Assembly: GCA_031274115.1 (NCBI GenBank)
Contig: JAISQP010000122.1
Span: forward strand, 1 to 14,531
Length of the DNA: 14,531 nt
Direction of reading: 5' to 3'
Origin: Synergistaceae bacterium
GTDB lineage: Bacteria; Synergistota; Synergistia; Synergistales; Synergistaceae
The first letter of the stretch is position 1; each line of letters starts with the position of its first letter. A model generated the notes under the pieces. It did not search any database and was not told the origin of the DNA. It saw nothing but the letters and a program-made list of their open reading frames with translations. The position numbers and the translations under genes were made by a program. Shown in pieces: positions 7,103-14,341 of this stretch.

Positions 7103-8098
7103 ATGAGAGCATTCGCGAGAATTGCGACGGTAATGGCGGTACTGGCGGCAGTGATAGGAGTGTCTGTCGGAGTGGGCGAGTCAAATGTCACTATACGGGT
7201 CGGAGTGATGGCGGACATGGTCACGTCTTACATTCCGCCCGTTGGCAGGGAGCTTGGGATTTTCGACAGATACGGACTGGACGTCAGGGATCAAACTTTT
7301 TCGGCGGGAATCAACACAATCGACGCGCTCGCCTTCGGGCAGTTGGATTTAGGGCAGGCAGCCGACTTCGCGGTGTTAAACCGCATCGGAACCACCGGGA
7401 AGAGCGACCTTCGGATTTTCACGCGATTCGCGAAATCTTTGCCGGACAGCCAGAGGTTTTTCGTCAAAGACGACGCGGTAAAGTCCCCGGCTGACCTCGC
7501 AAACAAGTCGATAACCCTTCGCAAGGGCTCTGTCGACGAATTCTGGGTCGCCCAGCTTCTCGAGCAGAATGGGGTTGCCCCCAAGTCCGTCAGACTTCTG
7601 CCGGTCAGCAGCTATCAGGAGGGGGTGGCGCTGGTCCAGACGGGCAAGGCCACTGGAATGTGGGCCGCCGGAAAAGCCGTCGGGCTTTTGCGAGAGACGC
7701 CGGGCGTCAGGCAAATAGCCGACCTCGCGACGATAAACGCGCCTACTATCACGCTTCTCTTGTCAACGCAAAAATTCCTGGACGAGAACAAAGAGGCTGT
7801 CACAAATTACATAAAGGCGGCCGATGAGATATTGAGGTACATTGCGGATCACCCGGAGGAAACAGCCGAGATCGTAAATAAAGCCATAAACGCGCCAAAG
7901 GATCAGGTGTTGGTGAACATTAAAATCTACGACATCGGCATAGGCTTCTCGCAGGAGGATCTGGACGCTCTGAACGGCATCAACAAATGGGCTTATGATT
8001 CCGGCCTCATCAAAAAGGCGTACCAGGTGCGGGACTACGTTGACACAGACGCGCTGAAAGGCGCTTTTCCGGATCGCGTGACTTACAAGCAGGATTGA
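7103..8098 (+). CDS. Periplasmic substrate-binding protein 2, NitT/TauT family
   Basis: A 331-residue paralog of substrate-binding protein 1, aligning over the full length: MADMVTSYIP, FSAGINTIDALAFGQLDLG, EFWVAQLLEQNG, NAPTITLLLSTQKFLDENKE and KGAFPDRVTYK all have direct counterparts. A signal peptide (hydrophobic about 6-25) without lipobox cysteine predicts a soluble periplasmic protein. The ATG at 7103 is chosen because it precedes the signal peptide; the frame remains open to 7019, but that part overlaps AST2 and is charged. The ribosome binding site (GAGGGAG, 7084-7090) is rather far away. No ATPase or permease accompanies it, so it presumably feeds the single importer core at 2445-4016. 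Differences in the middle segment (for example FAKSLPDSQRFFVKDD against the SKSESSWKFYTRGD region of protein 1) suggest a different ligand preference. Confidence 0.9.
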   Translation: MRAFARIATVMAVLAAVIGVSVGVGESNVTIRVGVMADMVTSYIPPVGRELGIFDRYGLDVRDQTFSAGINTIDALAFGQLDLGQAADFAVLNRIGTTGKSDLRIFTRFAKSLPDSQRFFVKDDAVKSPADLANKSITLRKGSVDEFWVAQLLEQNGVAPKSVRLLPVSSYQEGVALVQTGKATGMWAAGKAVGLLRETPGVRQIADLATINAPTITLLLSTQKFLDENKEAVTNYIKAADEILRYIADHPEETAEIVNKAINAPKDQVLVNIKIYDIGIGFSQEDLDALNGINKWAYDSGLIKKAYQVRDYVDTDALKGAFPDRVTYKQD

Positions 8099-8102
8099 TA
8101 AA

Positions 8103-8251
8103 ATGGGACATCCGCGCATATACCCTACAGGAACTACGTACTACAACGCGGACGAGGCGTACAGCGGATACACGGTATTCCCATCGGCGAAGGGCGCGCT
8201 CCTTATCGACATGCGGGGCAACGAGGTGCAGCTATGGGCCGGGCTGTTCGG
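8103..8251 (+). repeat. Near-identical tract shared with 5569-5717, copy 2
   Basis: This is the partner of the 149-base tract at the start of AST2. After base 8251 the two genes fall to ordinary paralog similarity, with many third-position changes. A second, smaller island of 34 identical bases occurs late in the two genes (6796-6829 and 9318-9351). Confidence 0.9.
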
Positions 8252-9560
8252 TTTTCCCAACAAGATACTGCCCGGCGGTTATGTCTTCGGCTCGCCGGGC
8301 GCAAGGAACCCCAAATACGGTTTTCAGGATCATCTGGCGCTGCTGCAGGTGGATTGGAACGGAAAGATAGTCTGGAAATTCGAAAAAAACGAATTTATCG
8401 AGGACCCTGACCGCAAGGCTGGATACGCGGCGAGGCAGCATCACGACTATCAGAGGGAGGGGTCGTCGGTCGGCTATTACTCCCCCCTGTCGTCTCCGTC
8501 GGTCGACGGCGGCAGTACGCTCATACTGGTTCACGAGGACGTGAGCAACCCGAAGATATCCGACAAACCACTGCTCGACGACAGGTTCATCGAAGTGACG
8601 TGGGACGGCGAGATTGTGTGGGACTGGCGGGCTAACGAGCATTTCAGCGAACTCGGTTTCGACGAGGAGGCTAAAAACACTCTCTTTCGCAGCCCGTCGG
8701 TCGTGACCGCTGGGCGGGGCGACTGGCTTCACATTAACTCTCTGTCAACCCTTGGGCCGAACAAATGGTACGACGCCGGAGACGGGCGATTCCACCCGGA
8801 CAATCTTATATGGGACGCCAGGAACGCAAATATTCTGGCTATCACCAGCAAAAAGACGGGAAATATCGTATGGCGGATAGGGCCTGACTTCAGAGAGAGC
8901 GAGTCCGTCGGCCGGCTCGGATGGATCATCGGGCAGCACCACCTGCACATGATCCCCAGAGGGCTTCCGGGCGAGGGCAACCTTCTGACGTTCGACAACG
9001 GAGGGTGGGGCGGCTACGGCAGGCCCAACGGGACGTCGAAGCTCGGGCAGAACAACATGCACCGTGATCACTCGCGAGTCATCGAATTTAACCCGGTGAC
9101 GCTGGAGGTAGTGTGGGAGTACACCGCGCGAAACGCCGGGTTCTCCGACGCGTTTCGCTTTTACAGCCCTTACGTCAGCTCCGCTCAGCGTCTGCCGAAC
9201 GGCAACACTCTGATAACCGAAGGCTCGGACGGCCGTATATTCGAGGTAACGCCGGAACATAAAACGGTGTGGGAGTATATAAACCCCTACTACTCGAATT
9301 CTCTCGGCGGAACCCAGAACATGGTCTATCGCGCTTACCGGATCCCATACGGGTGGATACCGCAGCTCGACGTCCCGGACGAGGAACCGATAGAGGCGGT
9401 GGACATACGCGCTTATCGGGTTCCGGGTTCCGTCTCTGGCGCCTCCCCAGACGAGATCACGGCGGACGGAGTAGATCCAAAGAGTTTGGCGCCCGCGCCT
9501 CACGCGGCCGTAAACATTCTAGGTCCGGAGCAGCGCGGAAGCGAAAGGGATTTTGAATAA
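8103..9560 (+). CDS. Arylsulfotransferase-like protein 3 (AST3)
   Basis: A 485-residue AssT-like beta-propeller protein and the last gene of the seven-gene operon. Only four bases separate it from the stop of substrate-binding protein 2, and its AGGA site at 8091-8094 lies inside that gene's last codons, so the two are probably translationally coupled. Conserved features are RQHHDYQREG, FHPDNLIWD, GQHHLHM, FDNGGWGGYG and NGNTLITEGSDGRIFEV. There is no signal peptide. It is closest to AST2 and shares its C-terminal RDFE ending. The pairing of a binding-protein gene directly with an AST gene repeats the first part of the operon and suggests that a binding-protein/AST module was duplicated. Sulfotransferase activity is inferred from the family only. 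Confidence 0.82.
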   Translation: MGHPRIYPTGTTYYNADEAYSGYTVFPSAKGALLIDMRGNEVQLWAGLFGFPNKILPGGYVFGSPGARNPKYGFQDHLALLQVDWNGKIVWKFEKNEFIEDPDRKAGYAARQHHDYQREGSSVGYYSPLSSPSVDGGSTLILVHEDVSNPKISDKPLLDDRFIEVTWDGEIVWDWRANEHFSELGFDEEAKNTLFRSPSVVTAGRGDWLHINSLSTLGPNKWYDAGDGRFHPDNLIWDARNANILAITSKKTGNIVWRIGPDFRESESVGRLGWIIGQHHLHMIPRGLPGEGNLLTFDNGGWGGYGRPNGTSKLGQNNMHRDHSRVIEFNPVTLEVVWEYTARNAGFSDAFRFYSPYVSSAQRLPNGNTLITEGSDGRIFEVTPEHKTVWEYINPYYSNSLGGTQNMVYRAYRIPYGWIPQLDVPDEEPIEAVDIRAYRVPGSVSGASPDEITADGVDPKSLAPAPHAAVNILGPEQRGSERDFE

Positions 9561-9576
9561 CCGGCGCGATACCCTG

Positions 9577-9585
9577 TGATATAAT
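9577..9585 (+). promoter_or_regulatory. Extended -10 promoter of the hydrolase-murF-ddl operon
   Basis: The sequence TGATATAAT is a perfect extended -10 element (TG, one base, TATAAT). A possible -35 box TTGAAT lies at 9553-9558, but the 21-base spacing is long, as is tolerated by extended -10 promoters. Transcription would start near 9592, about 30 bases before the hydrolase ATG. It sits 17 bases after the AST3 stop and marks a new transcription unit, though readthrough from the upstream operon is possible because no terminator is visible. Confidence 0.7.
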
Positions 9586-9621
9586 TCAGCGAGTGGGGTA
9601 TTCTGTGAGGCAGAAAAGATA

Positions 9622-10398
9622 ATGCGCGTAAATGGCTTGAAGATAAATTATTGCGACGAGGGGTCGGGGGAGGCCGTGCTGTTTTTGCATGGCTGGGGGT
9701 CTGATTTTTCCGTGTTCCGCAATTTCATCGATGGGCTTAGCGGATACTGCCGCGCGGTGGCTTTGGATCTGCCCGGTTTCGGCGGGAGCGACGAGCCGCC
9801 GCGCGGCTGGTCTGTGGACGACTACGCCGATTTTGTCGTCGATTTCCTGACGGAGCTCGGGGTGTCGGGCGTCATTTCAATCGGCCACTCCTTCGGCGGC
9901 AGGATAACGATAAAGCTCGCCGCGAGACGCGACGAACGGCTTTCCGTCAGCAAAGCGGTTCTGATAGACAGCGCGGGCGTCCTCCCGAGGAGGAGCCTGA
10001 GACAGAGGGCAAAGGCTAAGCTCTACAAGGCCGGCAAACTGCTGCTCTCGGCGAACGCCGTACAAAAAAAATTTCCCCGCCTGATCGAGTCGTGGAGGGA
10101 GAGAAACGGTTCATCCGACTACAGAAACGCCTCGCCCCGCATGAGGGAGTGTCTCGTTAAAATCGTCGGGGAGGACCTCGCTCCATGTCTGCCGGATATG
10201 CGATGCCCTACGCTTCTGGTGTGGGGCGAGAACGACACGGAAACGCCGCTTCGCGACGCAAGGACGATGGAGAAGCTCATCCCCGACGCCGGCCTCGTCG
10301 TTCTCGAAAACGCCGGACACTTTTCGTTCCTGGATCAGAGCTATACCTTCGGCAGAGTGCTGGACTCCTTCCTGAACATAGAGAGGCGTCCGGCGTGA
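9622..10398 (+). CDS. Alpha/beta hydrolase of unknown substrate
   Basis: A 258-residue alpha/beta-hydrolase-fold protein. The catalytic triad can be placed: nucleophile Ser90 in GHSFGG, Asp205 in WGENDTETP and His233 in NAGHFSF. The oxyanion-loop motif HGWGSDFSVF follows the first strands, and DLPGFGGSDEP is also typical. There is no signal peptide, so it should act in the cytoplasm. A GAGG at 9607-9610 is the only Shine-Dalgarno-like sequence near the ATG. It overlaps the next gene by four bases (GTGA), so it is co-translated with the MurF-type ligase. This suggests a link to cell-wall precursor metabolism, but the substrate (ester, amide or thioester) cannot be read from the sequence. Confidence 0.88.
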   Translation: MRVNGLKINYCDEGSGEAVLFLHGWGSDFSVFRNFIDGLSGYCRAVALDLPGFGGSDEPPRGWSVDDYADFVVDFLTELGVSGVISIGHSFGGRITIKLAARRDERLSVSKAVLIDSAGVLPRRSLRQRAKAKLYKAGKLLLSANAVQKKFPRLIESWRERNGSSDYRNASPRMRECLVKIVGEDLAPCLPDMRCPTLLVWGENDTETPLRDARTMEKLIPDAGLVVLENAGHFSFLDQSYTFGRVLDSFLNIERRPA

Positions 10399-11945
10399 CG
10401 ACGGCGTCCGGCGTCTCCCTCGCCGCCGCCTTCCTGGTCTGCTGCGCCATGACGGCGCTCCATGACTATCACATGTTTCAGCTCAACTCCTACAAGCCGC
10501 GCGAGCACCTCGCGTGGCTCGGGAGGAACTTCCAGAGGGACTGGCTTCCGCGTCACGCGCCGGCCCTCGCCGCCCTCGCCGCCTCCCTCGCCGCGCCGTC
10601 CGCCGCCGTTATCCTGTCGGTTTTGTTCTACGCTCTCCAGTTATATTTGAACAGGCCCCGGAAGGCAAAGAAACCGCTCGTCTTTACGAACAGAATGAAG
10701 AGAATGCTCGTCACAAACGGCGCGTTAGCCGTCGGGATCGCGGCCGGCTCGCTCTCCGCCGGCGCGGCTCAGCCCGCGATCCTTGCCCTCGCCCTCCTCG
10801 CGACCCCGCTTCTTGCGTTACTTTCGAACGCGATAAACTCTCCTGTCGAGAGGGCCGTCAGCAGCTGGTACGTGAACGACGCGCGGCGGATCATCCGAAG
10901 TATGCCGGGGCTGGTGGTGATAGGCGTCACCGGAAGTTACGGAAAGACCAGCACGAAATATTTTCTGCAAAAGCTCCTCTCGCCGAAGTACAACGTGCTC
11001 ATGACCCCCGGAAATTACAACACCGCGCTTGGCGTTGTAAAGACGATACGGACTCTCCTGAAGCCCGTTCACGATGTCTTTGTATGCGAGATGGGGGCGA
11101 GACAGGCCGGGGACATAAAGGAGATATGCGACATCGTAAAGCCCAGGTACGGCGTGATAACCTCGATAGGGCCCCAGCACCTGGAGTCCTTCGGGTCGAT
11201 CGAAAACATAATCGAGACCAAATTCGAGCTCGCGGACGCGCTGCCTGACGACGGCATACTTTTTTTGAACTTCGACAACGAGCACATAAGAGGACAGGAG
11301 AGCCGCAAAGAGACTGTCTTTTACTCCGCGTCGGGCGGGGGAGACTATAACGCCCGCGAGATAGAGGTCTCCAGCGCCGGTTCGTCCTTCTCCGTCGCTT
11401 TCCCCGGGGGCTATGAGGGCCGTTTCGAGACGAAGCTTATCGGTAGGCACAACGTCTCGAACATAACAGCCGCCATCGCCGTTGCGGACCGCCTCGGGGT
11501 GAGCGCCGGGGACATCGGCGTCTGCGTCCGCCGCCTCGAAGCCGTGCCTCACAGATTGCAGCTGATCGACCGAAAAGATATAATAATCATCGACGACGCG
11601 TACAACTCCAACGAGAGCGGGGCGAAGGCCGCGCTGGAGGTTCTTGGGATGTTCGACGGCTTTAAGATACTGATTACGCCGGGCATGGTCGAGCTTGGAG
11701 CGTCCGGCGACATGTACAATCGAAGGTTCGGAGCGCAGGCCGGAGCGATATGCGACTACGTGGCCCTGGTGGGGGAGCGGGGGACGGGAAGCGTGCTTGC
11801 CGGGTTGAGGGACGCCGCCTTCCCCGAAGAAAAGATATACATAGCGCCGGACGTCGGGCGGGCCTTCGAGAGAATCGCCGCGCTGCGCTCCGGCGGCGCC
11901 AGAAAAGTGGTCTTGATCGAGAACGATTTGCCGGACAACTACTGA
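10395..11945 (+). CDS. murF: MurF-type Mur ligase with N-terminal membrane domain
   Basis: A 516-residue protein. From about residue 165 it is an ATP-dependent Mur ligase of the MurF type, which joins D-Ala-D-Ala to UDP-MurNAc-tripeptide. Evidence is the ATP loop TGSYGKTST (Gly183-Lys184-Thr185), TPGNYNTALGV, Glu232 in EMGARQAGD, SIGPQHLESFGS and DAYNSNESG (401-409). The first roughly 150 residues are not the usual MurF UDP-binding domain. They hold about three or four hydrophobic segments (AAAFLVCCAMTAL, SAAVILSVLFYALQLYL, and the alanine/leucine-rich stretch ending ALLATPLLALLSNAI), so the enzyme is probably membrane-anchored. The GTG start overlaps the hydrolase stop and has GAGAGG at 10381-10386; ATG 10449 is an alternative. 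Substrate specificity toward a variant precursor cannot be excluded, so the symbol is given for family, not proven function. Confidence 0.85.
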   Translation: MTTASGVSLAAAFLVCCAMTALHDYHMFQLNSYKPREHLAWLGRNFQRDWLPRHAPALAALAASLAAPSAAVILSVLFYALQLYLNRPRKAKKPLVFTNRMKRMLVTNGALAVGIAAGSLSAGAAQPAILALALLATPLLALLSNAINSPVERAVSSWYVNDARRIIRSMPGLVVIGVTGSYGKTSTKYFLQKLLSPKYNVLMTPGNYNTALGVVKTIRTLLKPVHDVFVCEMGARQAGDIKEICDIVKPRYGVITSIGPQHLESFGSIENIIETKFELADALPDDGILFLNFDNEHIRGQESRKETVFYSASGGGDYNAREIEVSSAGSSFSVAFPGGYEGRFETKLIGRHNVSNITAAIAVADRLGVSAGDIGVCVRRLEAVPHRLQLIDRKDIIIIDDAYNSNESGAKAALEVLGMFDGFKILITPGMVELGASGDMYNRRFGAQAGAICDYVALVGERGTGSVLAGLRDAAFPEEKIYIAPDVGRAFERIAALRSGGARKVVLIENDLPDNY

Positions 11946-11960
11946 TCGGGGAATGATAAG

Positions 11961-13151
11961 ATGTCTTCTGGAAAAATAAGGGTTGGAGTCTTTTTCGGCG
12001 GCAGGAGCGTGGAGCACGAGGTTTCGATAATCTCAGCGATTCAGGCGATTAAATCCTTCGACAGCTCGAAGTACGAGATCGAGCCGATATACTGCGCCAG
12101 AGACGGCGGCATGTACACGGGCGCCGCGCTTGGGGAGATAGAGTCGTACAGGGATATCCCGGCGCTCCTCAAAAAGAGCCGGAGGGTCGTCTGCGCGGCG
12201 GAGGGCGGCCGGCTCCTGCTGGTGAACTACCCAGTGAAGCGCTTCGCGAAATCCGTTCACAGCGCGATAGACGTCGCCTTCCCGATCGTCCACGGGACGA
12301 ACGTCGAGGACGGCGCGCTGCAGGGCTTTTTCAGGACGCTCTCCATCCCCTTTGTCGGGTGCGACGTGACCGCGTCGGCTGTCGGGATGGATAAATATAT
12401 AATGAAGACTATATTGAAGGATAACCGCATCCCAGTGCTCGATTGCGTCAGAATCTCCGTTAAGTCCTACTTCAAAGACGTTCCGGGCGCGATCCGGTCC
12501 GCCGAGGAGGCGATTCCCTACCCCATGATCGTGAAGCCGGTCAACCTCGGCTCCAGCATCGGGATAAAACTCGCGTCGAACGGCGAGGAGCTGAAAGAGG
12601 CGTTCAGCTACGCCTTTTTATACGCCGACACGGCTTTAGCCGAGCGGGCCGTTCCGAATTTGAGGGAGATAAACTGCGCCGTCCTGGGCGACTGTGAGTC
12701 CGCGATCGCGTCGGAGTGCGAGGAGCCCGTCAACACCGCTGAGATATTGAGTTACGAGGATAAGTACATATCCGGCGGCAAGTCCGGGGCAAAGGGAATG
12801 AGCGCCGCCAAGCGCAAGCTCCCTGCTGAACTCGCGCCGGAGACGAGGGAGACCATAAGAGACCTCGCCGTAAGGACGTTCCAGTCGCTGGGCTGCGGCG
12901 GAGTCTCCAGGATCGACTTCCTCATGGACGGAAAAAGCGGCGAGATATGGGTAAACGAGATAAACACCATCCCCGGCTCGCTCTCCTTCTACCTGTGGAC
13001 CCCCGTCGGAATTCCCTACAGCGAACTTCTCGACAGACTGATCGACCTGGCCCTCAAGAGAGAACGCGAAAAAGAAAATATCGCCTACTCCTTCGAGACA
13101 AACATACTTACGAACTTCGTCTCCGGCGGCCTGAAAGGCATAAAGCGATAA
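11961..13151 (+). CDS. ddl: D-alanine--D-alanine ligase
   Basis: A 396-residue ATP-grasp ligase that joins two D-alanines for peptidoglycan, somewhat longer than small DdlB proteins. Motifs are FFGGRSVEHEVSIISA (11-26), VGMDKYIMK, the ATP-binding Lys192 in MIVKPVNLGSSIGI, and the Mg-binding EINTIPGSLSFYLW starting at Glu333. The omega-loop region reads YEDKYISGGKSGAKGMS, a variant also seen in clostridial-type Ddl proteins as I remember them, and lacks the usual later tyrosine of DdlB. A GGGGA at 11948-11952 serves the ATG. It is 15 bases after the MurF-type gene and supplies the dipeptide that MurF uses. D-Ala-D-Lac or D-Ala-D-Ser ligase activity is less likely: no vanH-like, vanX-like or racemase gene is present. 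Confidence 0.92.
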   Translation: MSSGKIRVGVFFGGRSVEHEVSIISAIQAIKSFDSSKYEIEPIYCARDGGMYTGAALGEIESYRDIPALLKKSRRVVCAAEGGRLLLVNYPVKRFAKSVHSAIDVAFPIVHGTNVEDGALQGFFRTLSIPFVGCDVTASAVGMDKYIMKTILKDNRIPVLDCVRISVKSYFKDVPGAIRSAEEAIPYPMIVKPVNLGSSIGIKLASNGEELKEAFSYAFLYADTALAERAVPNLREINCAVLGDCESAIASECEEPVNTAEILSYEDKYISGGKSGAKGMSAAKRKLPAELAPETRETIRDLAVRTFQSLGCGGVSRIDFLMDGKSGEIWVNEINTIPGSLSFYLWTPVGIPYSELLDRLIDLALKREREKENIAYSFETNILTNFVSGGLKGIKR

Positions 13152-13206
13152 GTCAAGACCGCGGGCTCTGCCCGCGCCCGCAAGGGGACTCAGTCCCCTT
13201 GACCCC
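13152..13206. repeat. GC-rich double-hairpin intergenic palindrome
   Basis: Two hairpins lie back to back between convergent genes. The first has 7-base arms (13160-13166 with 13170-13176) and a TCT loop. The second has 9-base arms CAAGGGGAC and GTCCCCTTG (13181-13189, 13193-13201) with a TCA loop. Outer arms GTCAAG (13152-13157) and CTTGAC (13198-13203) could pair as an alternative. Neither strand has a T-run directly after the hairpins, so this is not a canonical intrinsic terminator, though it may still stop transcription from both sides. It resembles dispersed intergenic palindromes found in many anaerobes. Confidence 0.6.
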
Positions 13207-13217
13207 GTTATATAGTT

Positions 13218-14126
13218 TTATTGCGTCCGCTCCGCGAGTTCCTGTATTTTTTCAAGCGCCAGCCCGGACGCTTTGGCGACGGTTTCCGGATCTATCCCCA
13301 TAGAGAGCATGTTTTGGGCCACTTCGACTCGTTCTTCTTGCCGCCCTTCCTCCCGCCCTTCCTCTCGTCCCTCTTCCCGCCCTTTGGAATATGAGCCGCG
13401 CATTTTTGCGAGCTCGTCCATGCGGGCTCGCTCTCTATCCTCGTACAGCATTCTGGTCCTCTCATCAGCGGAGAGTTTTTTCAATATCCCGACTGTCTTC
13501 CGCATTTCCGGCGTCTTGGTCTCCAGCATGTCAAACTCCTCCTCTCTCTCAGCCCGTATCAGCCTGAGCCAGTTCAAGAGCTGCTCCTCTTTGGCGTCCG
13601 GGCTCTCGGCATCAGGCAGTTTTTTCAGTTCGAGGCAGTTGATTTCGATCGCGTCCGTAAACAGAACGCCGTTCCCGGCGTCGTACAGCCTGAACCTGTG
13701 ATGGTAGCTTGGGCTGTTCTGAATGAGATCGTAGCCGAGGATCACTATGCTTATGGTCTTTTGAACCTCGTCGTAGGACTGGCCCGGCGAAATTTGCGTC
13801 GTCAGGTTCCTGCACGCGTAGAAGGTGATCCTCTCCGGCATAAATGAGAACTCGTGCAACTGTATTTCGACATTTATGAGTTTGCCGAGTTTCGTCCTGA
13901 TCCTCACGTCGAGAACGCCGAGCTTGTCGTCAGGGTAGTCGCGCTCCAGGTGAGGGTCGAGAATCTCTATGGCGTCGTACTCCTCCTCCGGAATATCCAG
14001 AGCCGCAATGAGGAACGCGCGCAGTATGTCGCTGTTGCGGTAATCTCCGAAGACAATTTTGAAGACTATATCGCTCTTCAACGGCAACAGCCGCCTCGCT
14101 TCTTTTTTCCTTCCCCTCTTAGCCAT
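13218..14126 (-). CDS. Rpn-family PD-(D/E)XK nuclease / putative transposase
   Basis: A 302-residue member of the Rpn family (recombination-promoting nuclease; PDDEXK-type putative transposase), whose studied members cut DNA and raise recombination. The start region PLKSDIVFKIVFGD is the family hallmark. The catalytic core is visible as Asp73 in LGVLDVRIRT and Glu87-Ile-Gln89 in NVEIQLHE. The C-terminal part is charged and carries four GREE-type repeats (about 249-264), followed by a short helical tail (VAQNMLSMGIDPETVAKASG). This arrangement is common in the family. A GGAGG site (14136-14140) precedes the ATG by nine bases, and a TATAAT lies further upstream. The gene converges on ddl with the palindrome between them. 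No terminal inverted repeats or target duplications were seen, so it is not called an insertion sequence. Confidence 0.85.
   Translation of the reverse strand: MAKRGRKKEARRLLPLKSDIVFKIVFGDYRNSDILRAFLIAALDIPEEEYDAIEILDPHLERDYPDDKLGVLDVRIRTKLGKLINVEIQLHEFSFMPERITFYACRNLTTQISPGQSYDEVQKTISIVILGYDLIQNSPSYHHRFRLYDAGNGVLFTDAIEINCLELKKLPDAESPDAKEEQLLNWLRLIRAEREEEFDMLETKTPEMRKTVGILKKLSADERTRMLYEDRERARMDELAKMRGSYSKGREEGREEGREEGRQEERVEVAQNMLSMGIDPETVAKASGLALEKIQELAERTQ
13335..13382 (-). repeat. 12-base tandem repeat encoding GREE units
   Basis: Four 12-base units inside the Rpn-type gene encode GREE, GREE, GREE and GRQE. The units are imperfect at DNA level (for example GGGCGGGAAGAG and GGACGAGAGGAA). 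Because the unit length is a multiple of three, copy-number change would lengthen or shorten a charged linker without shifting the frame. Confidence 0.8.
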
Positions 14127-14174
14127 GCGGTCTCGCCTCCACTCCAGAAATTCACCGTCGTTTCCCTCAGTTAA

Positions 14175-14180
14175 ATTATA
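14175..14180 (-). promoter_or_regulatory. Candidate -10 box of the Rpn-type gene
   Basis: Read on the minus strand this is TATAAT, about 49 bases upstream of the Rpn start codon. No good -35 box is found at the normal distance, where the minus strand reads an A-run. It is offered as a -10 element only. Confidence 0.4.
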
Positions 14181-14221
14181 GCGTCTTTTCGGGGGTTTTT
14201 TTGAGGTGAGCTGATTAATCG

Positions 14222-14254
14222 CCGCGAGCGCTTTTAAATAGCTTCGCGGTTTTT
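14222..14254 (+). terminator. Terminator-like hairpin on the plus strand
   Basis: CCGCGA (14222-14227) pairs with TCGCGG (14244-14249), and further weak pairing is possible inside. Five T residues (14250-14254) follow at once, the layout of an intrinsic terminator on the plus strand. No plus-strand gene ends nearby; the closest is ddl, one kilobase away. It may stop transcripts antisense to the Rpn-type gene or be a remnant. Confidence 0.45.
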
Positions 14255-14341
14255 GACGTGCGCCCGCGCGTTGATTTGTTGAAAATAATTTATATTCATG
14301 ATAAAGTTGGATTAAATTAAATATCAGACCTTGAATTGGAG

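Larger units (their letters stand above)
14127..14341. other. Gene-free region upstream of the Rpn-type gene
   Basis: No credible gene was found here. It holds the Rpn ribosome binding site and -10 box, a plus-strand terminator-like hairpin (14222-14254), and a very AT-rich block at about 14278-14325 that could contain a weak plus-strand promoter. A TTGAAA at 14279-14284 has only a poor -10 partner, TAAAGT at 14302-14307. Confidence 0.5.

Noticed and set aside
10818..12017. A 399-codon open frame on the minus strand opposite the MurF-type gene
   Set aside because: It lies entirely over well-supported plus-strand coding sequence, has no recognisable motif, and is explained by the GC-rich codon pattern of the real gene.
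13152..14140. Complete insertion sequence around the Rpn-type gene
   Set aside because: The hairpins left of the gene have no inverted partner on its right side, and no target-site duplication was found. The gene has its own promoter-like element.
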